Assembly: GCA_900756875.1 (NCBI GenBank) | Contig: CAAELW010000190.1 | Coordinates: 1-5,129, forward strand | DNA from: Pasteurellaceae bacterium | GTDB lineage: Bacteria > Pseudomonadota > Gammaproteobacteria > Enterobacterales > Pasteurellaceae | Direction of reading: 5' to 3' | DNA: 5,129 nt | Shown: positions 1-5,129 of the stretch, piece by piece | Numbering within the stretch: the stretch's first letter is position 1 | Layout of the letters: each line of letters opens with the position of its first letter | Program-made: the position numbers and the translations under genes | Notes under the pieces: model-generated | Databases searched by the model: none | Seen by the model: the letters and a program-made list of their open reading frames with translations, nothing else | Told to the model about the DNA's origin: nothing

Positions 1-730
1 AACAGAATGCTTGCAGTTCTGCTGGCAACGCATTGCGGATTTGCTCTCCTGCTTCCACATCTTTGGGTGAACCAAATAATTCTACCGCATAGCCTTTTTC
101 AATTAGCATTTCGGCCAATTTAGCATAATGATAATGCGGCCAACGTTTAGCTGGACCAAATTCAGCCCCAGGACAGAACCCGATAATCGGACGTTCGCCT
201 AAAAGTGCGGTCTGTTTTTCAAAGTTTTTTAAGGTTTCTGCTTGTTGAGTGGAATCAACGGTTAAATAAGGTTTTAGAACAGGAATATCTGCCGCTTTTG
301 GCACCGTATTTTGCTCAAAAGCTAACGCGACATAACGTTGCACCATCATAGGGTAATCACGTTTGTTATTGCGTAAATCATTAAGCAAGAAATAACGGCT
401 TTCCCCTTTCCAACCACGACGCACAGCAATTTTTGCAAAAGCAGGAATAAAAGCTGACTTCAAGGAGTTGGGTAACACAATCGCCATATCATATTGATTG
501 CGTAATGCCTTACCTAAACGATAACGCTCACACAAGGCAAACTTGCCGTGTCCGAGCGGCATTTCAATGGCATGACGCACTTCTGGCATACGGGCTAAAA
601 GCGGTTTACACCAATTGGGTGCCATCACATCAATTTGGCAATGGGGATATTGCAGTTTGAGTTGTTGATACAAACTGTGCGACATCATCATATCGCCGAC
701 CCAAGACGGGCCGATAATTAAAATATTCAT
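1..730 (-). CDS. waaF: ADP-heptose--LPS heptosyltransferase II, N-terminal part (cut by window edge)
   Basis: My translation of the minus strand from the ATG at 730-728 is open for 243 codons to the window edge and begins MNILIIGPSWVGDMMMSHSL, the characteristic start of WaaF/RfaF. Residues 184-197 read GFCPGAEFGPAKRW, a motif strongly conserved in this glycosyltransferase family 9 enzyme. Family members are about 345-350 residues, so roughly the last 100 (the rest of the C-terminal nucleotide-sugar-binding domain) lie outside the window. The enzyme works at the cytoplasmic face of the inner membrane and adds the second L-glycero-D-manno-heptose to the LPS inner core. Its donor is the product of HldD, encoded just upstream in the same direction. 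An AAGG ribosome site (740-737) lies 6 nt before the ATG. An exact uptake sequence (203-211) sits inside the gene. No frameshift or stop was seen. Confidence 0.95.
   Translation of the reverse strand, partial: MNILIIGPSWVGDMMMSHSLYQQLKLQYPHCQIDVMAPNWCKPLLARMPEVRHAIEMPLGHGKFALCERYRLGKALRNQYDMAIVLPNSLKSAFIPAFAKIAVRRGWKGESRYFLLNDLRNNKRDYPMMVQRYVALAFEQNTVPKAADIPVLKPYLTVDSTQQAETLKNFEKQTALLGERPIIGFCPGAEFGPAKRWPHYHYAKLAEMLIEKGYAVELFGSPKDVEAGEQIRNALPAELQAFC
203..211 (+). repeat. DNA uptake signal sequence inside waaF
   Basis: Exact AAGTGCGGT core preceded by two A residues. It lies in the waaF coding region, where the complementary strand encodes Thr-Ala-Leu in the linker before the GFCPGAEF motif. 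In Pasteurellaceae such copies favour uptake of related DNA by type IV pilus-based competence; no role for the host gene is implied. Confidence 0.9.
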
Positions 731-737
731 GCTTGAC

Positions 738-743
738 CTTATA
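738..743 (-). promoter_or_regulatory. possible extended -10 element close to the waaF start
   Basis: Read on the minus strand, the sequence is TGTTATAAG: a TG, one base, then TATAAG, which matches TATAAT at five of six positions. It lies immediately 3' of the uptake-sequence hairpin. Its distance to the waaF ATG (about 7 nt) would put the transcript start at or next to the start codon, giving a leaderless message. The same bases also supply the AAGG ribosome site, which argues for translation from a longer transcript. The promoter reading is therefore tentative. Confidence 0.25.
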
Positions 744-746
744 ACA

Positions 747-786
747 AAAGTGCGGCTAAAAATAAGACTAATTTTAACCGCACTTT
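747..786 (-). terminator. uptake-sequence hairpin between hldD and waaF, probable terminator or attenuator
   Basis: Bases 747-755 pair perfectly with 778-786 (9 bp). After one mismatch (C756/A777), 757-761 pair with 772-776 (5 bp), leaving a 10-base loop. The right arm holds an exact inverted uptake sequence (777-785); the left arm is a one-mismatch copy ending in C (748-756). On the minus strand the stem is followed by a short T-rich tract, TTTTGTTAT, so it can act as a Rho-independent terminator for transcription leaving hldD. Only 16 bases separate it from the waaF ATG. If waaF depends on read-through, it would attenuate rather than fully end the transcript. Confidence 0.6.
777..785 (-). 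repeat. DNA uptake signal sequence, right arm of the hldD-waaF hairpin
   Basis: Exact AAGTGCGGT core on the minus strand, followed by the AT-rich run TAAAATTA expected in the extended Haemophilus-type consensus. It pairs with an imperfect plus-strand copy at 748-756. Confidence 0.9.
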
Positions 787-799
787 ATTCATTTTCTAG

Positions 800-825
800 T
801 ATTGAACGACATTATTTGTTCAATA
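800..825. repeat. perfect 8-bp inverted repeat just after hldD
   Basis: TATTGAAC (800-807) and GTTCAATA (818-825) are perfect inverted copies around a 10-base spacer. The repeat begins three bases beyond the hldD stop codon. On the minus strand it is not followed by a T-run, so it is a poor terminator for hldD. On the plus strand it is followed by TTTTTATTTATTT, but no plus-strand gene ends here. It may cap the hldD 3' end against exonucleases or bind a protein. The function is unknown. Confidence 0.5.
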
Positions 826-828
826 TTT

Positions 829-1752
829 TTATTTATTTAACCACGCCATATACTCAGCCACACCTTCCGCGACAGTTTTAAATGGTTTGTCGTAGCCGGT
901 TGCGCGAAGTTTCTCAAGATTAGCTTGAGTATATTCTTGATAGCGAGATTTCAAATGCTCTGGGAATGGAATGGTTTCCACTGCGCCTTTACCGTGGAAT
1001 TTAATCACCGCTTTCGCCACTTCAGCGAAAGATTCAGCATTACCAGTACCGCAGTTGAAAATACCGGAAATGCCGTTTTGCCAGCACCAAATGTTCACTT
1101 GTGCCACATCACCTACATAAACGAAATCACGGCGGAAGTGTTCACTGCCAGCAAATAATTTTGGATTTTCGCCTTTCAGGATTTGGTTATTTAAGTGGAA
1201 TGCCACGCTTGCCATTGAACCTTTATGACCTTCACGCGGACCATACACGTTGAAATAACGGAAACCACATACTGGTGATTTTGCTTCAGGTAAAATCGCA
1301 CGCACATATTGGTCGAATAAGAATTTAGAATAACCGTACACATTCAATGGACCTTCAAATTCACGCTCTTCACGGAATTCAGTTTTGTCGCCATAAGTTG
1401 CCGCACTTGACGCATACAAGAAAGGAATTTGACGATCTAAGCAGTAATGTAATAACTCTTTTGAATATTCGTAGTTATTATGCATGATGTATTTGCCGTC
1501 CCATTCAGTGGTCGCTGAGCAAGCCCCTTCATGGAATACCGCATCGATATCACCTAAATCATCACCTGCAATAATTGACGCAATAAAGTCTTCTTTATCG
1601 CAGTAATCTGCGATATCAAGATCCACTAAGTTAATGAATTTAGTCCCGTCTTTTAAGTTATCCACCACTAAAATATCTTTGCGTCCCATATCGTTTAATG
1701 CTTTAACGATATTACTGCCGATAAAACCGGCGCCACCTGTTACGATAATCAT
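829..1752 (-). CDS. hldD: ADP-L-glycero-D-manno-heptose 6-epimerase
   Basis: The 307-residue product (family usually about 308-310) is HldD, also called RfaD or GmhD. It is an NAD(P)-dependent short-chain dehydrogenase/reductase-type epimerase that converts ADP-D-glycero-D-manno-heptose to the L-glycero form, the last step of nucleotide-heptose synthesis for the LPS inner core. The Rossmann glycine motif GGAGFIG is at residues 6-12, a YxxxK catalytic pair at Tyr139 and Lys143, and [10 protein letters not shown] (171-180) contains Lys177, equivalent to the catalytic Lys178 of E. coli HldD. The reading frame stays open 20 codons further upstream to an ATG at 1812, but that extension would run into the preceding gene and precede the Rossmann start. 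The ATG at 1752 has an AGAGG ribosome site (1765-1761) 8 nt away and fits the family N-terminus. It lies 52 bp after the thioredoxin-like gene, probably co-transcribed with it, and precedes waaF as in enteric heptose clusters. Confidence 0.97.
   Translation of the reverse strand: MIIVTGGAGFIGSNIVKALNDMGRKDILVVDNLKDGTKFINLVDLDIADYCDKEDFIASIIAGDDLGDIDAVFHEGACSATTEWDGKYIMHNNYEYSKELLHYCLDRQIPFLYASSAATYGDKTEFREEREFEGPLNVYGYSKFLFDQYVRAILPEAKSPVCGFRYFNVYGPREGHKGSMASVAFHLNNQILKGENPKLFAGSEHFRRDFVYVGDVAQVNIWCWQNGISGIFNCGTGNAESFAEVAKAVIKFHGKGAVETIPFPEHLKSRYQEYTQANLEKLRATGYDKPFKTVAEGVAEYMAWLNK
1400..1408 (-). repeat. degenerate uptake sequence inside hldD
   Basis: The minus strand reads AAGTGCGGC, one mismatch from the uptake core at its last base. 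It lies in the codons around the SSAATYG segment of HldD, so it may be a drifted uptake sequence or simply coding sequence that resembles one. Confidence 0.4.
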
Positions 1753-1804
1753 AATTCTGTCCTCTTTAAAATAAGTCTGTGTATTGTAATAGATTTTGTG
1801 CCGC

Positions 1805-2308
1805 TTAGCCAAAAAACTCTGTGAAAAACAACCTCACTTTTAAGCCCCCATAACTTGTCCAGCCTGTTGTGGCTAAATCCATTTTTCCTTTATTTAAAAT
1901 AATAATTGTTGGTGTCACATTCACCTGCCATTGATCCGCAATCTTACCTTGAGGATCATTTACCGTTGTAAACTGATAGTGATACGTTTGTAAATAATCC
2001 TCCACGTCCTTATTTGTCCCCGAACGCAGCGCAACAGACACTACCGGATAGCCTTCTTCTGAAAGTGAATTAATCGCTGGCGAAGTATAACGACAATAAC
2101 CACACCAACTTCCCCAGAAATAAATGATCGTCGGCTTAGCTTGATCTAATTGGGGTAAAAAGAAGGCATTCCCCTGTAAATCATAAAGTGCCGTCGCATT
2201 GATTTCAGGCGGAATATTAGGTTTACGAATAAAATCGAGAATACTGCTTACGATAATCAATGTCAGCAGGAGCGAAATCGCATTTTTTAATAAGGTTTTA
2301 AGTTTCAC
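1805..2308 (-). CDS. membrane-anchored periplasmic thioredoxin-like protein (TlpA/ScsD type)
   Basis: The 167-residue protein has a short basic N-terminus and one hydrophobic segment at about residues 10-27, read as an uncleaved signal anchor placing the rest in the periplasm. A thioredoxin fold follows. The active-site motif WGSWCGYC has its redox cysteines at 69 and 72, and the cis-proline is Pro133 in VTPT. The CGYC dipeptide combination is the one used by E. coli DsbC, while the domain layout resembles the TlpA/ScsD group. It probably reduces or isomerises disulfides in exported proteins; the substrate is unknown. It resembles the H. influenzae HI1115 product as I remember it. The start is a GTG (2308-2306); an in-frame TGA (2320-2318) lies three codons upstream and no clear ribosome site is visible. 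It is the first gene of a probable unit with hldD and possibly waaF. Confidence 0.85.
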   Translation of the reverse strand: MKLKTLLKNAISLLLTLIIVSSILDFIRKPNIPPEINATALYDLQGNAFFLPQLDQAKPTIIYFWGSWCGYCRYTSPAINSLSEEGYPVVSVALRSGTNKDVEDYLQTYHYQFTTVNDPQGKIADQWQVNVTPTIIILNKGKMDLATTGWTSYGGLKVRLFFTEFFG

Positions 2309-2337
2309 AATAAAATTTCATGATCTGGGATAAATGG

Positions 2338-2366
2338 ATTGTAATCGATCAGAAAAGTGCGGTCAA
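2338..2366 (-). promoter_or_regulatory. probable sigma-70 promoter for the thioredoxin-like gene and hldD
   Basis: On the minus strand, TTGACC (2366-2361, five of six to TTGACA) is followed after exactly 17 bases by TACAAT (2343-2338, five of six to TATAAT). The predicted transcript start near 2331 gives a leader of about 22 bases before the GTG at 2308. The -35 box overlaps the last three bases of an uptake sequence. This is the best-scoring promoter I found by eye in the window. Confidence 0.65.
2355..2363 (+). repeat. DNA uptake signal sequence in the divergent intergenic region
   Basis: Exact AAGTGCGGT core with A residues before it and AT-rich segments at the expected spacing after it (AAAATTA, then ATATTTT), so it fits the extended Haemophilus-type consensus well. 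It is a single copy without an inverted partner and lies between the promoters of deoC and the thioredoxin-like gene. Confidence 0.92.
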
Positions 2367-2380
2367 AATTACAGATATTT

Positions 2381-2389
2381 TGCTATGAT
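2381..2389 (+). promoter_or_regulatory. probable extended -10 promoter of deoC
   Basis: TGCTATGAT carries the extended -10 TG and a TATGAT hexamer (five of six to TATAAT). No good -35 box is present at 16-18 bases upstream; the best I see is GTCAAA at 2362-2367, which overlaps the opposing promoter's -35. The predicted start near 2396 gives a leader of about 22 bases. I saw no convincing CRP or CytR-like operator, though deoC is controlled by such factors in E. coli. Confidence 0.5.
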
Positions 2390-2418
2390 AACCACATCAT
2401 TTAATAAGGAGAAAAAAT

Positions 2419-3093
2419 ATGGATAGTAAACAATTAGCACAATATATTGATCACACTGCCCTTACTACTGAAAAAACAGAACAGGATATTCTTAAACTCT
2501 GTGATGAAGCCATTCAATACGGCTTTTGTTCAGTCTGCATTAATTCAGGTTATATTCCTTTAGCCAAAGAAAAACTCGCTGGCTCAAACGTCAAAATTTG
2601 TACAGTAGTCGGCTTCCCACTTGGTGCCAACTTATCCTCTGTCAAAGCGTTTGAAACTCAAGAAGCCATCAAAGCAGGTGCGAGTGAAATCGATATGGTA
2701 ATTAATGTCGGCTTGATTAAATCAAATAAATGGGATGCCGTAAAAGACGATATTCAAGCGGTACTCACTGCCTGTAATGGTGTACCACTTAAAGTGATTT
2801 TAGAAACATGCTTACTCACCAAAGAAGAAATCGTAAAAGCCTGTGAAATCTGTAAAGTGTTGGGTGTGGCATTCGTTAAAACCTCAACGGGTTTCAATAA
2901 AGGCGGCGCAACCGTAGAAGATGTGGCATTAATGAAGAAAACGGTGGGCGACATCGGTGTGAAAGCCTCTGGCGGTATTCGTGATACTCAAACCGCACTA
3001 GCAATGATTGAAGCAGGTGCTACACGAATTGGTGCAAGCGCAGGCATTGCTATTGTAACGGGTGTTTCTGGTAATACCTCAAGTAATTACTAA
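2419..3093 (+). CDS. deoC: deoxyribose-phosphate aldolase
   Basis: The 224-residue product is a class I, TIM-barrel aldolase (DERA) of the short bacterial type. It splits 2-deoxy-D-ribose 5-phosphate into glyceraldehyde 3-phosphate and acetaldehyde, the last step in using deoxynucleosides as carbon. Key residues are visible: Asp92 in EIDMV, the Schiff-base Lys154 in VKTSTGF, and the assisting Lys182 in VKASGGIR. The phosphate-binding GGI and RIGAS segments near the C-terminus are intact. The ATG has a strong AAGGAG ribosome site (2406-2411) 7 nt upstream. It is a single-gene unit: no deoA, deoB or deoD adjoins it, a divergent gene lies upstream, and a terminator follows directly. In the cell it would draw on deoxyribose phosphate from salvage enzymes encoded elsewhere. 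Confidence 0.97.
   Translation: MDSKQLAQYIDHTALTTEKTEQDILKLCDEAIQYGFCSVCINSGYIPLAKEKLAGSNVKICTVVGFPLGANLSSVKAFETQEAIKAGASEIDMVINVGLIKSNKWDAVKDDIQAVLTACNGVPLKVILETCLLTKEEIVKACEICKVLGVAFVKTSTGFNKGGATVEDVALMKKTVGDIGVKASGGIRDTQTALAMIEAGATRIGASAGIAIVTGVSGNTSSNY
2992..3000 (-). repeat. degenerate uptake sequence near the 3' end of deoC
   Basis: The plus strand reads ACCGCACTA, so the minus strand is TAGTGCGGT, one mismatch at the first base of the uptake core. It encodes Thr-Ala-Leu in frame, the same tripeptide as the exact copy in waaF. Confidence 0.35.
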
Positions 3094-3103
3094 TCAATAA
3101 TAG

Positions 3104-3139
3104 AAAAGGAGATTGAAGTGTGTACCTCAATCTCCTTTT
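3104..3139. terminator. bidirectional Rho-independent terminator between deoC and proS
   Basis: A perfect 13-bp inverted repeat pairs 3104-3116 with 3127-3139 around a 10-base loop, and the stem core is GGAGATTGA. It starts ten bases after the deoC stop codon. The outer stem is A4 on the left and T4 on the right, extended to T5, so each strand reads a GC-containing stem followed by a T-run. It serves deoC on the plus strand and, about 20 bases beyond the proS stop, proS on the minus strand. Confidence 0.9.
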
Positions 3140-3158
3140 TAAATCATCAAAGACTCAA

Positions 3159-4874
3159 TTAAGCTTTAATTTGCCCTTTCAAGAAATCTAACAACTGATC
3201 TTTTGCTATCATTTGTTTTTCACCGGTGCGGCGATTTTTGTATTCAATTTCACCGTTTGCGAGATTTTTCTCACCAATCACCACCATATGTGGCACGCCG
3301 ATAAGTTCCATATCAGCAAACATCACACCTGGGCGTTCTTTACGGTCATCAAAGATCACTTCTACACCTTGTGCCTGTAAAGTGCGGTACAATTCTTCGG
3401 CATATTCTTGAACGCTTTCAGATTTATGCATATTCATAGGCACGACAGCAACTGTAAATGGCGCAATTTCATCTGTTGGCCACACAATACCACGATCATC
3501 AAAATGTTGTTCAATCGCCGCAGCGACTACACGCGTTACACCAATACCGTAACATCCCATGGTTACGACCATTGGACGACCATCTTCACCTTGAACAGTC
3601 GCATTCATCGCTTCTGAGTATTTTTTACCTAATTGGAAAATGTGGCCTACTTCGATACCACGTTTAATCAATAAGGTACCTTTACCATCTGGGCTTGGGT
3701 CGCCTTCAACTACGTTACGAATATCCGCCACTTTTGGTAACGCTACATCACGTTCCCAGTTGATATTGAAGTAATGTTTACCATCAATGTTTGCACCCGC
3801 ACTGAAATCAGACACTAATGCCACTGAACGATCAATGATCACGGGAATATTCAGATTAACAGGACCTAATGAGCCTACACCTGCACCGATTTTGGCTTTA
3901 ATAACAGCTTCATCCGCAAACTCAAATGGTGAAGCTACTTCTGGTAATTTTTCCGCTTTGATTTCATTTAATTCATGGTCACCACGAATCACTAACGCCA
4001 CCAACGGTTGTTCTTCGCTTGCCCCCTTTACGATTAAGGTCTTAACCGTTTTCTCAATTGGCAAATTGAATTGTTCCACTAACTCAGCAATTGTTTTTGC
4101 ATTTGGCGTATCAACTAATTCCATCGCTTTGGTTGGCGCGGTGCGTTCACCAATTGCTACCGCTTCCGCTAATTCAATGTTTGCCGCGTAATCAGATTCA
4201 GTAGAGAAAATCACATCATCTTCACCGCTGTTTGCTAGCACTTGGAATTCATGTGATGCACTACCACCGATAGAACCAGTATCCGCTTGTACCGCACGGA
4301 AATCTAAACCTAAGCGATTGAAAATATTGCTATAAGTTTGGTACATCACATCATAAGTTTGTTGTAAGCTCGCATGATCTGCATGGAAAGAATACGCATC
4401 TTTCATGATAAATTCACGCGAACGCATGACACCGAAACGAGGACGCACTTCATCACGGAATTTGGTTTGAATTTGGTATAAATTGATCGGGAGTTGTTTG
4501 TATGATGACACTTCGCGACGAACTAAATCCGTAATCACTTCTTCGTGTGTTGGCCCTAATACAAAGTTACGGTTTCCACGATCTTCAAAACGAAGTAATT
4601 CTGGACCATATTGTTCCCAACGACCTGATTCTTCCCATAATTCTGCTGGTTGCACGACAGGCATTTTGATTTCAAGTGCGCCGCTTTTATCCATTTCTTC
4701 ACGAATGATTTTTTCTACTTTACGGAGCACTCGCCAGCCCGTTGGCATCCAGTTATAAAGACCTGAAGCAAGAGGGCGAATCATCCCCGCACGTAGCATT
4801 AATTGATGGCTTACAATGGCCGCTTCAGCTGGAGTTTCTTTTAATGTTGAGAATAAATATTGACTTGTACGCAT
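3159..4874 (-). CDS. proS: prolyl-tRNA synthetase, bacterial type with editing domain
   Basis: The 571-residue product (E. coli ProS has 572) charges tRNA-Pro with proline in the cytoplasm. It is a class II synthetase: the catalytic core includes GPTHEE (108-112), motif 2 around [10 protein letters not shown] (139-148) and motif 3 around GIGVTR (443-448). The YbaK-like editing insertion spans about 225-385 and contains Lys278 and His367, equivalent to the E. coli editing residues Lys279 and His369. Cys441 in MGCYGIG corresponds to the conserved Cys443. The anticodon-binding domain occupies the C-terminus. The frame is open upstream to an ATG at 4952, but that extension would be encoded by the nlpD terminator. 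The ATG at 4874 has TAAGG 8 nt away and the normal family N-terminus MRTSQYL. It is transcribed alone, convergent with deoC. Confidence 0.98.
   Translation of the reverse strand: MRTSQYLFSTLKETPAEAAIVSHQLMLRAGMIRPLASGLYNWMPTGWRVLRKVEKIIREEMDKSGALEIKMPVVQPAELWEESGRWEQYGPELLRFEDRGNRNFVLGPTHEEVITDLVRREVSSYKQLPINLYQIQTKFRDEVRPRFGVMRSREFIMKDAYSFHADHASLQQTYDVMYQTYSNIFNRLGLDFRAVQADTGSIGGSASHEFQVLANSGEDDVIFSTESDYAANIELAEAVAIGERTAPTKAMELVDTPNAKTIAELVEQFNLPIEKTVKTLIVKGASEEQPLVALVIRGDHELNEIKAEKLPEVASPFEFADEAVIKAKIGAGVGSLGPVNLNIPVIIDRSVALVSDFSAGANIDGKHYFNINWERDVALPKVADIRNVVEGDPSPDGKGTLLIKRGIEVGHIFQLGKKYSEAMNATVQGEDGRPMVVTMGCYGIGVTRVVAAAIEQHFDDRGIVWPTDEIAPFTVAVVPMNMHKSESVQEYAEELYRTLQAQGVEVIFDDRKERPGVMFADMELIGVPHMVVIGEKNLANGEIEYKNRRTGEKQMIAKDQLLDFLKGQIKA
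3380..3388 (+). repeat. DNA uptake signal sequence inside proS
   Basis: Exact AAGTGCGGT core inside the proS coding region. On the coding strand it contributes to the codons for Tyr-Arg-Thr-Leu (residues 496-499) in the anticodon-binding domain, away from the catalytic motifs. Confidence 0.9.
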
Positions 4875-4883
4875 TGAATTAAC

Positions 4884-4896
4884 CTTAGATTCTAAG
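4884..4896. repeat. small inverted repeat overlapping the proS ribosome site
   Basis: CTTAGA and TCTAAG are perfect inverted copies around one base. In the proS messenger, CUUAG and CUAAG could form a 5-bp hairpin with a 3-base loop that ties up part of the AAGG ribosome site (4886-4883). It is short and AT-rich, so stability would be low. It could equally be chance. Confidence 0.3.
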
Positions 4897-4917
4897 CATT
4901 GAGAAAAAATTGGTGAA

Positions 4918-4946
4918 AGTATAACAAAAAGTGCGGTTATTTTTAA
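4918..4946 (-). promoter_or_regulatory. probable proS promoter overlapping the nlpD terminator
   Basis: On the minus strand, TTAAAA (4946-4941, four of six to TTGACA) is followed by 17 bases and then TATACT (4923-4918, five of six to TATAAT), with the extended TG one base before it. The predicted start near 4911 gives a leader of about 37 bases. The -35 box falls mainly in the loop of the uptake-sequence hairpin, so terminator and promoter share bases. Confidence 0.55.
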
Positions 4947-4957
4947 CCGCACTTTTT
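4926..4957 (-). terminator. inverted uptake-sequence pair acting as the nlpD terminator
   Basis: Bases 4926-4939 pair perfectly with 4944-4957 (14 bp) around a 4-base TTTT loop (AAAA on the minus strand). Each arm holds an exact uptake core: 4929-4937 on plus and 4946-4954 on minus. The hairpin starts 11 bases after the nlpD stop codon, and on the minus strand it ends in T5 followed by GTTAT. This matches the well-known Pasteurellaceae use of opposed uptake sequences as Rho-independent terminators. Confidence 0.9.
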
Positions 4958-4968
4958 CTGAGAAAAGA

Positions 4969-5129
4969 TTATCTTCTCGGTAAGTATCTAACTGGATCCA
5001 CAGATTTACCTTTATAACGGATCTCGAAGTGAAGTTTCACAGCATTGGTCCCTGTGCTACCCATTTTCGCAATCTCTTGACCCGCTTTCACTTCTTGTTG
5101 ATCGCTAACTAAGATCTTGTCGTTGTGCG
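4969..5129 (-). CDS. nlpD: lipoprotein NlpD/LppB, C-terminal end of the LytM (M23) domain
   Basis: The last 52 codons are visible, ending in [19 protein letters not shown] plus two arginines; the upstream part lies outside the window. This ending closely follows the NlpD C-terminus of E. coli ([19 protein letters not shown]) and is unlike EnvC. The first histidine of the HxH metal motif of active M23 peptidases is replaced: the segment is VKLHFE, with Lys31 of the visible fragment in its place. A degenerate site is typical of NlpD, which in E. coli does not cut peptidoglycan itself but activates the amidase AmiC at the division septum. The full protein is expected to be an outer-membrane lipoprotein with a LysM domain, but neither the lipobox nor LysM can be seen here. 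The equivalent protein in Haemophilus is called LppB. Confidence 0.9.
   Translation of the reverse strand, partial: HNDKILVSDQQEVKAGQEIAKMGSTGTNAVKLHFEIRYKGKSVDPVRYLPRR

Noticed and set aside
777..799. Leader-peptide attenuator for waaF: a 7-codon ATG frame on the minus strand before the uptake-sequence hairpin.
   Set aside because: There is no ribosome site, no run of regulatory codons and no alternative antiterminator fold; so short a frame is expected by chance.
1753..1812. 20-residue N-terminal extension of HldD from an ATG at 1812.
   Set aside because: It overlaps the end of the thioredoxin-like gene and precedes the Rossmann fold start. The ATG at 1752 has an AGAGG site at good spacing and gives the normal family length.
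2309..2418. Possible CRP or CytR-type operator between deoC and the thioredoxin-like gene, looked for because enteric deo genes are so regulated.
   Set aside because: Candidates such as TGTAATCGATCAGAAA match the CRP half-site pattern too poorly to call.
3104..3139. Inverted repeat after deoC considered as a recombination or attachment site.
   Set aside because: Position between convergent genes, a perfect stem with a GC-containing core and flanking A/T runs are fully explained by a bidirectional terminator; no tRNA or integrase is nearby.
3787..4191. Open frame of 134 codons on the plus strand inside proS.
   Set aside because: It is antisense to the conserved ProS editing domain, has no ribosome site that I can see, and the translated product resembles no family. 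The same applies to the shorter antisense frames within proS, hldD and deoC.
4875..4952. 26-residue N-terminal extension of ProS from an ATG at 4952, with a hydrophobic stretch resembling a signal peptide.
   Set aside because: It would be encoded by the nlpD terminator hairpin and the proS leader. ProS is cytoplasmic, and the start at 4874 has a ribosome site and the normal family N-terminus and length.
1..5129. A novel defence, mobile or biosynthetic system.
   Set aside because: All coding space is taken by recognisable housekeeping genes. There are no transposase, integrase, phage, toxin-antitoxin or repeat-array signatures and no clear change in base composition.

Overview
The window reads as ordinary core chromosome from a member of the Pasteurellaceae. 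The main evidence is the 9-base DNA uptake signal AAGTGCGGT, with six exact copies (203-211, 777-785, 2355-2363, 3380-3388, 4929-4937, 4946-4954) and three one-mismatch copies. This is the Haemophilus/Aggregatibacter/Pasteurella type of uptake sequence, not the Actinobacillus pleuropneumoniae type. The DNA is AT-rich by eye, and every recognisable protein resembles a gammaproteobacterial housekeeping protein. The sequence alone does not settle the species. From memory, H. influenzae Rd has the thioredoxin-like gene, rfaD and deoC together, but with rfaF and proS elsewhere, so this is probably a related species with a different order.

Layout, left to right. A minus-strand block covers 1-2308. 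Read in its own direction it is a membrane-anchored thioredoxin-like gene (GTG start at 2308), then hldD/rfaD (start 1752), then the first 243 codons of waaF/rfaF (start 730, cut by the window edge). HldD and WaaF act in sequence in lipopolysaccharide inner-core synthesis: HldD makes ADP-L-glycero-D-manno-heptose and WaaF transfers the second heptose. Between hldD and waaF are two hairpins, one built from an inverted pair of uptake sequences. A compact divergent promoter region (2309-2418) with an uptake sequence at its centre separates this block from deoC (2419-3093, plus strand), which encodes deoxyribose-phosphate aldolase.

A perfect 13-bp hairpin (3104-3139) lies between deoC and the convergent proS (3159-4874, minus), which encodes prolyl-tRNA synthetase with its editing domain. 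Upstream of proS, a perfect 14-bp hairpin made of two opposed uptake sequences (4926-4957) probably terminates the next gene, whose last 52 codons (4969-5129, minus) match the C-terminal LytM domain of the lipoprotein NlpD/LppB. The likely proS promoter overlaps this terminator.

I see no mobile element, CRISPR array, RNA gene or new multi-gene system. The points of interest are regulatory and architectural: uptake sequences reused as terminators and inside promoters, a weakly initiated GTG gene, and proS lying downstream of nlpD, where enteric bacteria carry rpoS. No gene-free stretch exceeds 300 bases.
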